The notes below the pieces were generated by a model. It was given only the letters and a program-made list of their open reading frames with translations. It did no database searches and was not told the origin of the DNA. Position numbers and translations under genes: made by a program. From Ramlibacter henchirensis (GTDB lineage: Bacteria; Pseudomonadota; Gammaproteobacteria; Burkholderiales; Burkholderiaceae_C), in NCBI RefSeq assembly GCF_004682015.1, contig NZ_SMLM01000001.1:434001-498000 (forward strand): a stretch of 64,000 nt of DNA. Direction: 5' to 3'. This document shows positions 33,500 through 42,303 of the stretch, piece after piece (the first letter of the stretch is position 1; each line of letters opens with the position of its first letter).

Positions 33500-33605
33500 G
33501 TCCCACCCCTCCTGAAGGTCAGCAGGGAATGCTTGACTTCAGGGTGGCGAGGGAGGAAGGCTCAAGGTCCTGCCGACCGGCTGGCTAGGGATTACCCGCA
33601 GCATT

Positions 33606-33622
33606 GTTCGCGAACCGCGAAC
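33606..33622. promoter_or_regulatory. Inverted repeat upstream of the hydroquinone operon
   Basis: GTTCGCG-AAC-CGCGAAC is a perfect 7-bp-arm inverted repeat 97 bp upstream of the first structural gene, in the 219-bp region divergent from rhs. It is a candidate operator for the hydroquinone genes; the regulator is not encoded next to it. Confidence 0.4.
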
Positions 33623-33718
33623 GACACAGTCTTCATCCGACGCCTACCGCTGCGCCAACCCGCTTCCTACAGTTCGGGCCTCGCAGCAGCACGCTGCGCC
33701 TGCAACGAGGAGACGACG

Positions 33719-34225
33719 ATGGCCGTGGCCTACCAGACGAAATTCGGCTCGCTTGCGAGCTACGACAAGGGACGCGTCGAACCGATCACGGATGACGTGC
33801 GCAACTACGCGTTCTCCAACTGCTTCGAGATCGCATCGAAGAGCCGCCCGTACGAGCGCGTGGTGTTCGGGCAGAACCAGGTCTACGTGATGGAGGTCGT
33901 GCGCGCCGAAGGCACGTCCCCCTGGTTCACCTGCGCGCACGACGAGTTCGCGCTGTGCATGGACGGCGAAGTCGAGGTGCACCTGGTCAAGCTCGATGCG
34001 CAGCAGCAGGTGCCCGACGCCGAGCACAACGGCGCCGTCCTGGTCGAGGGCGAGCCGAAGGGCGCACGCATGGGCTGGATGAAGCTTCGCCGCGGCCACC
34101 AGGGGATGCTGCCGAAGAACTGCGCGTACCAGTTCCGCTCGGCCAGGCCGGCCGTCCTCATCGTGCAGACCTGCAAGGGCCGCCTCTCCGTCGAGAAGTG
34201 GACCGAGATCTGCCAGACGAAGTAG
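33719..34225 (+). CDS. hapC: Hydroquinone 1,2-dioxygenase small subunit
   Basis: A 168-residue protein with the cupin-like beta-barrel of HapC/PnpC, the non-catalytic small subunit of two-component hydroquinone dioxygenase. Typical stretches are AFSNCFEIASKSRPYERVV, SPWFTCAHDEFALCMDGEVEV and a C-terminal QTCKGRLSVEKW. ATG at 33719 has GAGGAG upstream; a longer frame runs to 33239 without a ribosome site and antisense to rhs. It is 18 bp from the large-subunit gene. Confidence 0.92.
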   Translation: MAVAYQTKFGSLASYDKGRVEPITDDVRNYAFSNCFEIASKSRPYERVVFGQNQVYVMEVVRAEGTSPWFTCAHDEFALCMDGEVEVHLVKLDAQQQVPDAEHNGAVLVEGEPKGARMGWMKLRRGHQGMLPKNCAYQFRSARPAVLIVQTCKGRLSVEKWTEICQTK

Positions 34226-34243
34226 CGGGAAGGAGAACACGCC

Positions 34244-35251
34244 ATGAACGCACCGACCGAACTCGCCAAGGTCATCGCCTCGCAGCCCGACGCGACCATG
34301 GGCTACAAGAGCTTCTCGCTGGGCAGCTTCAAGTTCGCGCGCGACGAGTACTTCGCGCACATCCGCTGGACCACGCGCGACGGCCGACCGCTGTCGCACA
34401 CGATGGACATCGGCAACTTCATGCGCGCCCTGATGCGCGACGTGGCCTGGGGCTTCTTCTACGGCTGGGTCAACTTCGACCACGTGATCGGCACCGTCAA
34501 CCACTACAAGTCGGTCGACCTGTATGCCGGCAGCTTCAACGGCACGATGAAGGAAGCGGGGGTGGACCTGCTGGAGAACTTCCCGACCGACCAGATCCGC
34601 GCCACCTTCGAGCAGATGCTCGACGACTGGACCAACGAAGGCTTCGACCCCTTCGCCGCGCCGCAGGAAACCGGCACGCCCTACGGCCGCAAGCGCGGCC
34701 ACAACCGGCCGGCCATCACGCGTGCCCGCGAGCTGGCCACGCGCTGCGTGGGCCTGAAGGGCGACCTGCCGCTGCGCACCGACGAACGCGGCGCACCCGT
34801 CAACCGCGCCTTCGCCGACGTGCCGCAGGACCATCCGGAGCTGCATCCCGAGCCGGGCTTCGAGAACGAGGTGCACGCGTTCAACCTGTTCGCCTTCCTC
34901 TCGCGCAGCCAGGTGACCTGGAACCCCTCGTTCACCAGCGTCGTGAAGCACAGCTACATGTGCCCGACGACCGAGGAGCACATCCTGCCCATCATCCACG
35001 GCAACGACCGCGTGGAGTGGTTCTTCCAGATGTGCGACGAGATCCACTGGGACTGCGCCGACAAGAACACCGGCAAGCCGCTCGCGCGCGTGATCATGAA
35101 GGCCGGCGACATGGCCGCCATGCCGGCCTACTGCCGCCACCAGGGCTACAGCCCCAAGCGCTCGATGCTGCTGGTGTGGGAGAACGGCTCGCCGACGCTC
35201 GTGTACGAGATCCAGAAGGGCGAGGCGCCCGAGGTACCCGTGAAGTTCTAG
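34244..35251 (+). CDS. hapD: Hydroquinone 1,2-dioxygenase large (catalytic) subunit
   Basis: A 335-residue Fe(II) enzyme that cleaves hydroquinone to 4-hydroxymuconic semialdehyde. The iron ligands reported for PnpD (His256, Asn258, Glu262, His303) appear here as His252, Asn254, Glu258 (IIHGNDRVEWF) and His299 (YCRHQGYSP), with the same spacing throughout. The preceding gene is the matching small subunit and the following one the semialdehyde dehydrogenase. RBS GAAGGAG precedes the ATG. Confidence 0.95.
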   Translation: MNAPTELAKVIASQPDATMGYKSFSLGSFKFARDEYFAHIRWTTRDGRPLSHTMDIGNFMRALMRDVAWGFFYGWVNFDHVIGTVNHYKSVDLYAGSFNGTMKEAGVDLLENFPTDQIRATFEQMLDDWTNEGFDPFAAPQETGTPYGRKRGHNRPAITRARELATRCVGLKGDLPLRTDERGAPVNRAFADVPQDHPELHPEPGFENEVHAFNLFAFLSRSQVTWNPSFTSVVKHSYMCPTTEEHILPIIHGNDRVEWFFQMCDEIHWDCADKNTGKPLARVIMKAGDMAAMPAYCRHQGYSPKRSMLLVWENGSPTLVYEIQKGEAPEVPVKF

Positions 35252-35255
35252 TACT

Positions 35256-35343
35256 CGTCGTCCCCGCGGAGGCGGGGACCCAGGCTTCCGATTTTTTGCG
35301 CGCTGCGCGCGCTCCCTGGATCCCCGCCTCCGCGGGGATGACG
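35256..35343. repeat. REP-like extragenic palindrome between hapD and the dehydrogenase gene
   Basis: Two inverted copies of a GC-rich repeat (TCCCCGCGGAGGCGGGGA and its partner ATCCCCGCCTCCGCGGGGAT) flank a short spacer with a T6 run and GCGCGC palindrome. Translated, it gives the VPAEAG...IPASAG strings typical of beta-proteobacterial extragenic repeats. Lying inside an operon, it may modulate expression of downstream genes by forming a large hairpin. Confidence 0.85.
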
Positions 35344-35376
35344 GATTCGTGCATCAAAGACCTGAAGAGACTATTC

Positions 35377-36882
35377 ATGGAAACCACGGCGGCCCCCCAG
35401 GCCCTGAAGACGCCCATCCGCCACCAGCTCTTCATCGACGGCGAGTTCACCGACGCGCTGTCCGGCGAGACGCTTCCGACGCTCAACCCGCACGACAACA
35501 GCGTCATCGCCAACGTGGCGCTGGCCGCGCAGGCCGACGTCGATCGTGCGGTGGCCGCCGCGCAGCGGGCCTTTCCGGCGTGGAGCAGAATGCCCGCAGC
35601 CGAGCGCGGGCGCATCCTGCTCAAGCTGGCGGACCTGATCGAAGCCAACACGGACGACCTGGCGCGCCTCGAATCGATGGACACGGGCCATCCGCTGCGC
35701 GACTCGCGCATGCTGGACGTGCCGCGCACGGCGGCCTGCTTCCGCTACTTCGGCGGCATGGCCGACAAGTTCCAGGGCGAGACGATCCCCGTCGAAGCCG
35801 GCTTCCTCAACTACACGCTGCGCGAGCCGGTCGGCGTGGTCGGGCAGGTGGTGCCTTGGAACTTCCCTCTGATGTTCACCAGCTGGAAGATGGCGCCGGC
35901 GCTGGCGGCGGGCAACTGCATCGTGCTCAAGCCCGCGGAGATCACGCCGCTGACCTCGCTCAAAATCGGCGAGCTGATGGCGCAGGCGGGCCTGCCGAAC
36001 GGCGTCGTGAACATCCTCCCGGGCCTGGGCAACGTGGCCGGCCAGTACATCGCCGAGCACGTGGGCATCGCCAAGATCGCGTTCACCGGCAGCACGGCCA
36101 CCGGCCGCCGCATCGTGCAAGCGTCCGCCGGCAACCTGAAGAAGGTGCAGCTGGAGCTGGGCGGCAAGGGTCCGAACATCGTGTTCGAGGATGCCAACCT
36201 GGTCGCCGCCGTGAACGGCAGCGCCTGGGCGATCTTCCACAACCAGGGCCAGGCCTGCATCGCCGGGTCGCGGCTGCTGCTGCACGAAAAGATCGCCGAC
36301 GCCTTCCTCGAGAAGTTCGTCCCGCTGGCTCGCTCGATCCGGCTGGGCAATCCGCTCGACGAGGCGACCGAGATGGGGCCGCTCACCAGCTCGCAGCACC
36401 AGCAACGTGTGCTGTCCTATGTGGACGTCGCGCGCGAGGAGGGCGGCGAAGTGCTGGCCGGCGGCAGGACGCCCGACGTGGCCGACCTCTCGCGCGGCTG
36501 CTACGTCGAGCCCACCATCGTGCGCGCGGCGAGCTGGCGCGACCGCGTCGCGCAGGAGGAAGTGTTCGGCCCGTTCGTCACGGTGCTGACGTTCAAGGAC
36601 GATGCCCAGGCGCTGGAGATCGCCAACGGCACGCAGTACGGGCTGGGCAGCGGGCTGTGGACGTCGAACCTGCAGCGAGCCCACCGCTTCGCCCGCGACC
36701 TGCACGCGGGCATGGTCTGGATCAACAGCTACAAGCGCGTGAACCCGGGCTCGCCGTTCGGCGGCGTCGGCCAGAGCGGCTATGGCCGCGAGATGGGCTT
36801 CGACGCCATGCGCGAGTACACGCAGGTCAAGAGCGTCTGGGTCAACGTGGACGCGCAGATACCGCCGCATTACCGCCGCTGA
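35377..36882 (+). CDS. 4-Hydroxymuconic semialdehyde dehydrogenase (aldehyde dehydrogenase family)
   Basis: A 501-residue NAD(P)-dependent aldehyde dehydrogenase (PnpE/HapF type by context). Catalytic residues are visible: Asn162 in PWNFPL, Glu260 in LELGGKGPN and nucleophile Cys294 in NQGQACIAGS; the Rossmann motif FTGSTATG is at 236-243. It would oxidise 4-hydroxymuconic semialdehyde to 4-hydroxymuconate/maleylacetate. The ATG at 35377 is downstream of the REP element with AAGAGA upstream. On sequence alone it could act on other aldehydes such as betaine aldehyde; the operon makes the assignment. Confidence 0.9.
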   Translation: METTAAPQALKTPIRHQLFIDGEFTDALSGETLPTLNPHDNSVIANVALAAQADVDRAVAAAQRAFPAWSRMPAAERGRILLKLADLIEANTDDLARLESMDTGHPLRDSRMLDVPRTAACFRYFGGMADKFQGETIPVEAGFLNYTLREPVGVVGQVVPWNFPLMFTSWKMAPALAAGNCIVLKPAEITPLTSLKIGELMAQAGLPNGVVNILPGLGNVAGQYIAEHVGIAKIAFTGSTATGRRIVQASAGNLKKVQLELGGKGPNIVFEDANLVAAVNGSAWAIFHNQGQACIAGSRLLLHEKIADAFLEKFVPLARSIRLGNPLDEATEMGPLTSSQHQQRVLSYVDVAREEGGEVLAGGRTPDVADLSRGCYVEPTIVRAASWRDRVAQEEVFGPFVTVLTFKDDAQALEIANGTQYGLGSGLWTSNLQRAHRFARDLHAGMVWINSYKRVNPGSPFGGVGQSGYGREMGFDAMREYTQVKSVWVNVDAQIPPHYRR

Positions 36883-36941
36883 GGACGTGCCCGCGACAAG
36901 GACCGCCTCTTTCCCAACCGCCACCCCCAAAGGAGACAGCC

Positions 36942-38213
36942 ATGCAACTGAATCGCAGACAGTTCACCCAGGGCGCCGCCGCGCTCGTCGCCGCGGGCGC
37001 CGTGCCGCGGGCGTTCGCCCAGGCCGACACGCTCAAGATCGGCTACGTCTCGCCGCAGACCGGCCCGCTCGCGCCCTTCGGCGAAGCGGACAAGTGGGTC
37101 ATCGAGCAGATGAAGAACGCGATGAAGGGCGGCCTCACGGTCGGCGGCAGGAAATTCGGTGGCGTGCAGGTGGTGCTCAAGGACAGCCAGTCCAATCCCA
37201 ACCGCGCGGGCGAAGTCGCCAACGACCTGATCCTGAAGGACAAGGTGGCGCTGGTGCTGACGGCCGGAACCCCGGAGACGTCCAACCCGGTAAGCGACGC
37301 GTGCGAGCTCAACGAGGTGCCCTGCATCTCCAGCGTGGTGCCCTGGCAGCCCTGGTTCTTCGGCCGCAAGGGCGATCCGGCCAAGGGCTTCAACTGGACC
37401 TACCACTTCTTCTGGGGCCTGGAAGACGTCATCGCCAACTTCACCAACGGCTGGAAGACCGTGCAGACCAACAAGAAGGTCGGCGGGCTGTTCCCCAACG
37501 ACGGCGACGGCAACGCCTGGGGCGACAAGGAGCGCGGCTTCCCGAAGCCGCTGTCGGAGATGGGGTTCACGCTCACCGACCCCGGCCGCTTCCAGAACGG
37601 CACGCAGGACTTCAGCGCGCAGATCGCGCGGTTCAAGTCCGATGGCGTGGAGATCGTCACCGGCGTCGTCATCCCGCCGGATGCCAAGACCTTCCTGACG
37701 CAGGCGCGCCAGCAGGGCTTCCGGCCCAAGGTGATCACGCTGGGCAAGGCGCTGCTCTTCCCCGGAGCGATCGAGGCGCTGGGCGACCTCGGCGAGGGCC
37801 TGTCCACGGAAGTGTGGTGGAGCCCCTCGCACCCGTTCGCGTCGTCGCTGACGAAGCAATCCGCGAAGCAACTGGCCGAGGCGTACGAGGCCGGCGCGAA
37901 GAAGCAGTGGACGCAGCCGGTCGGCTTCGCGCACGCGCTGTTCGAGGTCGCGGCCAATACGCTGTCGCGCAGCAAGTCGCTCAAGGCCGGCGACGTGCGC
38001 GATGCCCTCGCCGCCACCGACCTGCAGACGGTGGTCGGCCCGGTGAAGTGGGGCGGCCAGGGGCCGTTCAAGAACGTGAGCAAGACGCCGCTCGTGCTCG
38101 GCCAGTGGGTGAAAGGTGGCAAGTACAAGTACGACCTGGTGATCGTCAACAACGAGGCCTACAAGCAGATCCCCACCGGCGGCTCGCTCAAGCCGATCGC
38201 GGCGGCGAGCTGA
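36942..38213 (+). CDS. Branched-chain-amino-acid-type ABC transporter substrate-binding protein
   Basis: A 423-residue LivK-like receptor. The N-terminus (LNRRQFTQGAAALVAAG) looks like a twin-arginine signal ending at AFAQA. The mature part shows IGYVSPQTGPLAPFGEAD, DSQSNPNRAGEVANDLI and GVVIPPDAKTFLTQARQQGF. AAAGGAG precedes the ATG. Placed between the semialdehyde dehydrogenase and the other importer genes, it probably captures the aromatic growth substrate rather than an amino acid. Confidence 0.93.
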   Translation: MQLNRRQFTQGAAALVAAGAVPRAFAQADTLKIGYVSPQTGPLAPFGEADKWVIEQMKNAMKGGLTVGGRKFGGVQVVLKDSQSNPNRAGEVANDLILKDKVALVLTAGTPETSNPVSDACELNEVPCISSVVPWQPWFFGRKGDPAKGFNWTYHFFWGLEDVIANFTNGWKTVQTNKKVGGLFPNDGDGNAWGDKERGFPKPLSEMGFTLTDPGRFQNGTQDFSAQIARFKSDGVEIVTGVVIPPDAKTFLTQARQQGFRPKVITLGKALLFPGAIEALGDLGEGLSTEVWWSPSHPFASSLTKQSAKQLAEAYEAGAKKQWTQPVGFAHALFEVAANTLSRSKSLKAGDVRDALAATDLQTVVGPVKWGGQGPFKNVSKTPLVLGQWVKGGKYKYDLVIVNNEAYKQIPTGGSLKPIAAAS

Positions 38214-38223
38214 CGCCACGGCC

Positions 38224-38946
38224 ATGCCCCTGCTCGCGCTCCACGACGTCGGCAAGTCCTACGGCGCGCTGAAGGTGACCGACGGCATCACGCTGTCGGT
38301 CGCCGAAGGCGAGACGCTGGGCATCCTGGGGCCGAACGGGGCGGGCAAGACCACGCTGTTCAACCTGGTCTCGGGCGACGTGCCGGTCGATGCCGGCCGC
38401 ATCGAGTACCAGGGCCGCGACATCACACGTCTCAAGCCCCACCACCGCTGCCGCGCCGGCATCGGCCGCAGCTACCAGGTGCCGCAGCCTTTCGGCGCGA
38501 TGACGGTATTCGAGAACCTGGTCACCGCCGCCTGCTTCGGCGGCCAGTTGCCGGAGCGGCAGGCCTGGCTCACCGCGCACGAGGTGCTGCAGGAGACGGG
38601 GCTGCTGCCGCACGCCAACAAGCCGGCCGGCGGCCTGACGCTGCTCAACCGCAAGCGGCTCGAACTCGCGCGGGCGCTGGCCACGCGGCCGAAGCTGCTG
38701 CTGCTGGACGAGATCGCCGGCGGCCTGACCGAACCCGAAGCGCAGGAACTCGTGGCGGAACTGCGGCGCATCAAGGCGCGCGGGCTGACGATGGTGTGGA
38801 TCGAGCACGTGGTGCATGCGCTGCTCTCGATCGCCGATCGCCTGTTCGTCATCGACTTCGGCCGCAAGCTGGCCGAGGGCCCTCCGCAGGCGGTGATGGC
38901 CGATCCGCAGGTGCGCCGTGTCTACATGGGCCTGGAGGCCGCATGA
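38224..38946 (+). CDS. ABC transporter ATP-binding protein, LivG-like
   Basis: A 240-residue ATPase. Walker A is GPNGAGKTT (37-45) and Walker B LLLLDEIAGGL; the usual LSGGQ signature is replaced by a shorter LTLLNRKRLELARAL stretch, as seen in some LivG proteins. It is 10 bp after the receptor gene and overlaps the second ATPase by ATGA. Together the two ATPases would energise the LivH/LivM permease pair. Confidence 0.92.
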   Translation: MPLLALHDVGKSYGALKVTDGITLSVAEGETLGILGPNGAGKTTLFNLVSGDVPVDAGRIEYQGRDITRLKPHHRCRAGIGRSYQVPQPFGAMTVFENLVTAACFGGQLPERQAWLTAHEVLQETGLLPHANKPAGGLTLLNRKRLELARALATRPKLLLLDEIAGGLTEPEAQELVAELRRIKARGLTMVWIEHVVHALLSIADRLFVIDFGRKLAEGPPQAVMADPQVRRVYMGLEAA

Positions 38947-39644
38947 GCACCGTGCTGTCCACCCACGGGCTGAAAGCCTTCTACGGCGATGCGCAGGCGC
39001 TGTTCGGCATCGACTTCCACATCGACCGCGGCGAGCTGGTGGCCATCATCGGCGCCAACGGGGCGGGGAAGTCGACCTTCCTGAAGGCGCTGACCGGGCT
39101 GGTGAAGGTGCCCGCGGAGATGGTGCGCTACCAGGGCGAGCCGATCGGCGGCCGGGCGCCCGGCGAGATCGTGCGGCGCGGTGTCGCGCTCGTGCCCGAA
39201 GGCCGGCGTCTCTTTCCGAGCCTCTCCGTCGAGGAGAACCTCCTGATGGGCGCCGCCGCCGGGCGCCGCGGGCCCTGGCACCTGGCGCGGCTCTACAAGC
39301 TGTTCCCCATCCTTCTGGAGAAGCGACGCCAACCCGCCACTTCGCTGTCCGGCGGCCAGCAGCAGATGGTGGCGATCGGCCGCGCGCTCATGAGCAACCC
39401 CGACCTGCTGCTGTGCGACGAGTTGTCGCTCGGCCTCGCGCCCGTCGTCATCCGCGAGATCTACCGGGCGATGCCCGAGATCACCGGCGAAGGGATGACG
39501 GTGGTGATCGTGGAGCAGGACGTGGACATGGCGCGGCAGGTGTCGCGCCGCCTGTACTGCTTCCAGGAAGGACGCGTCGCGCTCACGGGCGCATCCGGCG
39601 GCCTCACGCGCGAGCAGATCGCGCGGGCGTATTTCGGGACCTGA
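38943..39644 (+). CDS. ABC transporter ATP-binding protein, LivF-like
   Basis: A 233-residue ATPase with Walker A GANGAGKST, signature LSGGQQQM and Walker B LLLCDELSLGL, followed by the D- and H-loop region VVIVEQDVDMA. It starts with an ATGA overlap on the LivG-like gene and is two bases from the permease gene, showing tight operon structure. Confidence 0.95.
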   Translation: MSTVLSTHGLKAFYGDAQALFGIDFHIDRGELVAIIGANGAGKSTFLKALTGLVKVPAEMVRYQGEPIGGRAPGEIVRRGVALVPEGRRLFPSLSVEENLLMGAAAGRRGPWHLARLYKLFPILLEKRRQPATSLSGGQQQMVAIGRALMSNPDLLLCDELSLGLAPVVIREIYRAMPEITGEGMTVVIVEQDVDMARQVSRRLYCFQEGRVALTGASGGLTREQIARAYFGT

Positions 39645-39646
39645 GC

Positions 39647-40516
39647 ATGGTGGCCGACGTCCTCGTGCAAGGCGTGCTGCTCGGCGGGCTCTACGGCCTG
39701 TTCGCGCTCGGGCAGTCGCTGATGTTCGGCGTCATGCGCCTGACGAATACGGCGCATGGTGACTTCATCATGCTCGCAGCCTTCGGTGCGATTGCGGGCC
39801 TGATGCTGGTGGGCGCGTCGCCAAGTGCGACTGCCGGCATCGCGCTTGTGCTGCTTCCCGTCTCGTTCGCCGTCGGCTGGGCGTTGCAGCGCTTCGTGCT
39901 CAACGGAACGGTAGGGCGCGACCCGATGCCTTCGCTGGTCGTCACCTTCGGCCTGGCCATCGTCATCCAGAACCTGCTGCTCGAGCTGTTCTCGGCGGAC
40001 CCGCGCTCCATCGAAACGGCGGGCTTCAACACGCGCAGCGTCGAGTTCTTCGGCGCGATGACCGTCGGTGCGCTCCCGCTGCTCATCCTCCTCATCGCCG
40101 TCGCGGCGACGGCGGCGCTGCAATGGCTGTTCTCGGGCACCAGCATCGGCCGTTCGTTCCGCGCCGTGTCGGACGACCCCGAAGTCGCCGAGCTGATGGG
40201 GCTGCACGCGGGCCGGGTGTATGCGCTGGCAACCGGCATCGCTTTCCTCGTGGTGGCGATCGCCGGAGTGCTGCAGGCCATGCGCACCACGGTCGCGCCG
40301 TCCGACGGTCCGCTGCTGCTGCTCTTCTCGTTCGAGGCCGTGATCATCGGCGGCATGGGCTCGTTCTGGGGCACGCTGGCCGGCGCGATGCTGCTCGGCG
40401 TGGCCCAGCAGGTCGGCTTCCGCTTCGATCCGGGCTGGGGCATCTGGTTCGGCCACCTCGTGTTCCTCGCCGTGCTGGTGCTGCGGCCGCAGGGGCTGTT
40501 CCCGAAGACGCGCTGA
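39647..40516 (+). CDS. ABC transporter permease, LivH-like
   Basis: A 289-residue membrane protein with about eight helices and the LivH hallmarks GLYGLFALGQSLMFGVMRL near the N-terminus and the EAA-like loop SFRAVSDDPEVAELMGLHAGR, which docks the ATPases. C-terminal VLRPQGLFPK is typical of the family. It starts 2 bp after livF. Confidence 0.95.
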   Translation: MVADVLVQGVLLGGLYGLFALGQSLMFGVMRLTNTAHGDFIMLAAFGAIAGLMLVGASPSATAGIALVLLPVSFAVGWALQRFVLNGTVGRDPMPSLVVTFGLAIVIQNLLLELFSADPRSIETAGFNTRSVEFFGAMTVGALPLLILLIAVAATAALQWLFSGTSIGRSFRAVSDDPEVAELMGLHAGRVYALATGIAFLVVAIAGVLQAMRTTVAPSDGPLLLLFSFEAVIIGGMGSFWGTLAGAMLLGVAQQVGFRFDPGWGIWFGHLVFLAVLVLRPQGLFPKTR

Positions 40517-40533
40517 AGGGGGATCGAATCGCC

Positions 40534-41586
40534 ATGTCGGCCGTGCTCAATCCCGAAATGGCAAGCGTGCCCGCTGTCGCGCCGCAGGTGGAGATCGCCA
40601 CGCGCGCTGGGCGCATCGCCGCCTGGACCGGCTGCGGGATCGTCGTGTTCGCCGCCACGCTGCCGTGGTGGGGAGAGTCGAGCTGGATGCGCGAATTCGT
40701 TGAGATCGCCTGCTACTTCGTCTTCGCGATGATGTGGAACCTGCTGGCCGGCTACGGCGGGCTCGTCAGCATCGGGCAGCAGGCCTTCTTCGGCCTGGGC
40801 GGCTACGCGATGCTGGTGCTGGGCAACTTCGCCGGCGTCAATCCGTTCCTGGCCGTTCCCATCGGCGCGCTCGCCGCGGCCTTGATCGCGGTTCCGGTTT
40901 CGCTCGTGGCCTTCCGGCTGCAGGGCGGCTATTTCGCGATCGGCACCTGGGTGATCGCGGAGGTGTTCCGGCTCTCCATCGCCAACATCCCGGCGATCGG
41001 CGGCGGCTCGGGAACGTCGCTGACGGCGCTGCGCGGGATCGACAAGGCGACGCGCGAAGGCCTGACCTACTGGATCGCGCTGGCCAGCGTGGTCGCCTGC
41101 ATCGCGGGCGTGTACCTCTTCCTGCGCAGCCGCCATGGCCTGGCGCTGCTGGCGATCCGCGACAACGAGATGGCGGCGCAATCGCAGGGCATCGCGGTGG
41201 GCCGCATGAAGCTGGCGGTGTATGTGGTGGCCGCCTTCGGGGCCGGACTGGCCGGGGCGCTGTACTTCGTCGGCAACCTGCGCATCAGTCCCGATGCCGC
41301 CTTCAGCGTGAACTGGACGGCCTTCGCGATCTTCATGGTCGTGATCGGCGGCATCGGGCGGATCGAAGGGCCGATCGTCGGCGCGCTGATCTTCTGGGCG
41401 CTCAACAGGTTCTTCAGCGAATGGGGCACCTGGTACCTCCTGGGGCTGGGCCTGCTGGCCGTGCTGGTCACGCTGTACTTCAAGCAGGGCCTTTGGGGTT
41501 ACGCTCAGGAGCGCTGGGGCTGGACGCTGTTCCCGACCCGGCGGCGCCTGCTGCCCGCACCGGCGGCGGCGTCACCCGTCACCTAA
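40534..41586 (+). CDS. ABC transporter permease, LivM-like
   Basis: A 350-residue membrane protein with roughly ten helices. LivM features are NLLAGYGGLVSIGQQAFFGLGGYA and the cytoplasmic loop LLAIRDNEMAAQSQGIAVGR. The ATG at 40534 follows a GAAGGGGG ribosome site. A cytoplasmic tail of about 40 residues follows the last helix. Confidence 0.95.
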   Translation: MSAVLNPEMASVPAVAPQVEIATRAGRIAAWTGCGIVVFAATLPWWGESSWMREFVEIACYFVFAMMWNLLAGYGGLVSIGQQAFFGLGGYAMLVLGNFAGVNPFLAVPIGALAAALIAVPVSLVAFRLQGGYFAIGTWVIAEVFRLSIANIPAIGGGSGTSLTALRGIDKATREGLTYWIALASVVACIAGVYLFLRSRHGLALLAIRDNEMAAQSQGIAVGRMKLAVYVVAAFGAGLAGALYFVGNLRISPDAAFSVNWTAFAIFMVVIGGIGRIEGPIVGALIFWALNRFFSEWGTWYLLGLGLLAVLVTLYFKQGLWGYAQERWGWTLFPTRRRLLPAPAAASPVT

Positions 41587-41600
41587 TTGGCAAGGAAAGA

Positions 41601-42302
41601 ATGATCGACAAGGTCGCATCCTCCGTCGCCGCCGCGCTGGAAGGCCTCGCGGACGGCAGCACGGTCCTCATCGGCGGCTTCGGCACGGCCGGCATCCCGA
41701 ACGAATTGATCGACGGGCTGATCGCGCAGGGCGCGCGCGAACTCACCGTGGTCAACAACAACGCGGGCAACGGCGACACGGGCCTGGCCGCGCTGCTGAA
41801 GGCCGGCCGCGTGCGCAAGATCATCTGCAGCTTTCCGCGCCAGGCGGACAGCCATGTGTTCGACGCGCTCTACCGCTCCGGCCGGATCGAGCTGGAGCTG
41901 GTGCCGCAGGGCAACCTGGCCGAACGCCTGCGCGCCGCCGGTGCCGGCATCGGCGCGTTCTTCACGCCCACGGGCTACGGCACCGAATTGGCCAAGGGCA
42001 AGGAGACGCGCGAGATCGGCGGCCGCCCCTACGTGCTGGAGTACCCGATCCACGGCGACCTGGCCCTCATCAAGGCCGAGCGCGGCGACCGCTGGGGCAA
42101 CCTCGTGTACCGCAAGGCTGCCCGCAACTTCGGTCCGGTGATGGCGACCGCCGCGCGCAAGACGGTGGCCAGCGTCCACGAAGTGGTGCCGCTCGGGGCG
42201 CTCGATCCCGAGTCGGTCGTCACGCCCGGCATCTTCGTCACCCAGCTCGTGCAGGTGCCGCGCACCACCACGGAAGCCGGCGGCTTCCGGAAGGCGGCGT
42301 GA
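41601..42302 (+). CDS. pcaI: 3-Oxoadipate CoA-transferase subunit A
   Basis: A 233-residue CoA-transferase family 1 alpha subunit with the glycine-rich VLIGGFGTAGIPNELI loop and VNNNAGNGDTGLAALL. With the next gene it should transfer CoA from succinyl-CoA to 3-oxoadipate, the product of maleylacetate reductase encoded downstream. AAGGAA precedes the ATG. Sequence alone does not separate it from acetoacetate or other 3-oxoacid CoA-transferases; the pathway does. Confidence 0.9.
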   Translation: MIDKVASSVAAALEGLADGSTVLIGGFGTAGIPNELIDGLIAQGARELTVVNNNAGNGDTGLAALLKAGRVRKIICSFPRQADSHVFDALYRSGRIELELVPQGNLAERLRAAGAGIGAFFTPTGYGTELAKGKETREIGGRPYVLEYPIHGDLALIKAERGDRWGNLVYRKAARNFGPVMATAARKTVASVHEVVPLGALDPESVVTPGIFVTQLVQVPRTTTEAGGFRKAA

Positions 42303-42303
42303 G

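Noticed and set aside
35094..35729. Minus-strand frame with VIPAEAG and VPASAG strings
   Set aside because: These strings come from the extragenic palindrome read as protein; the frame is antisense to hapD and the dehydrogenase gene.
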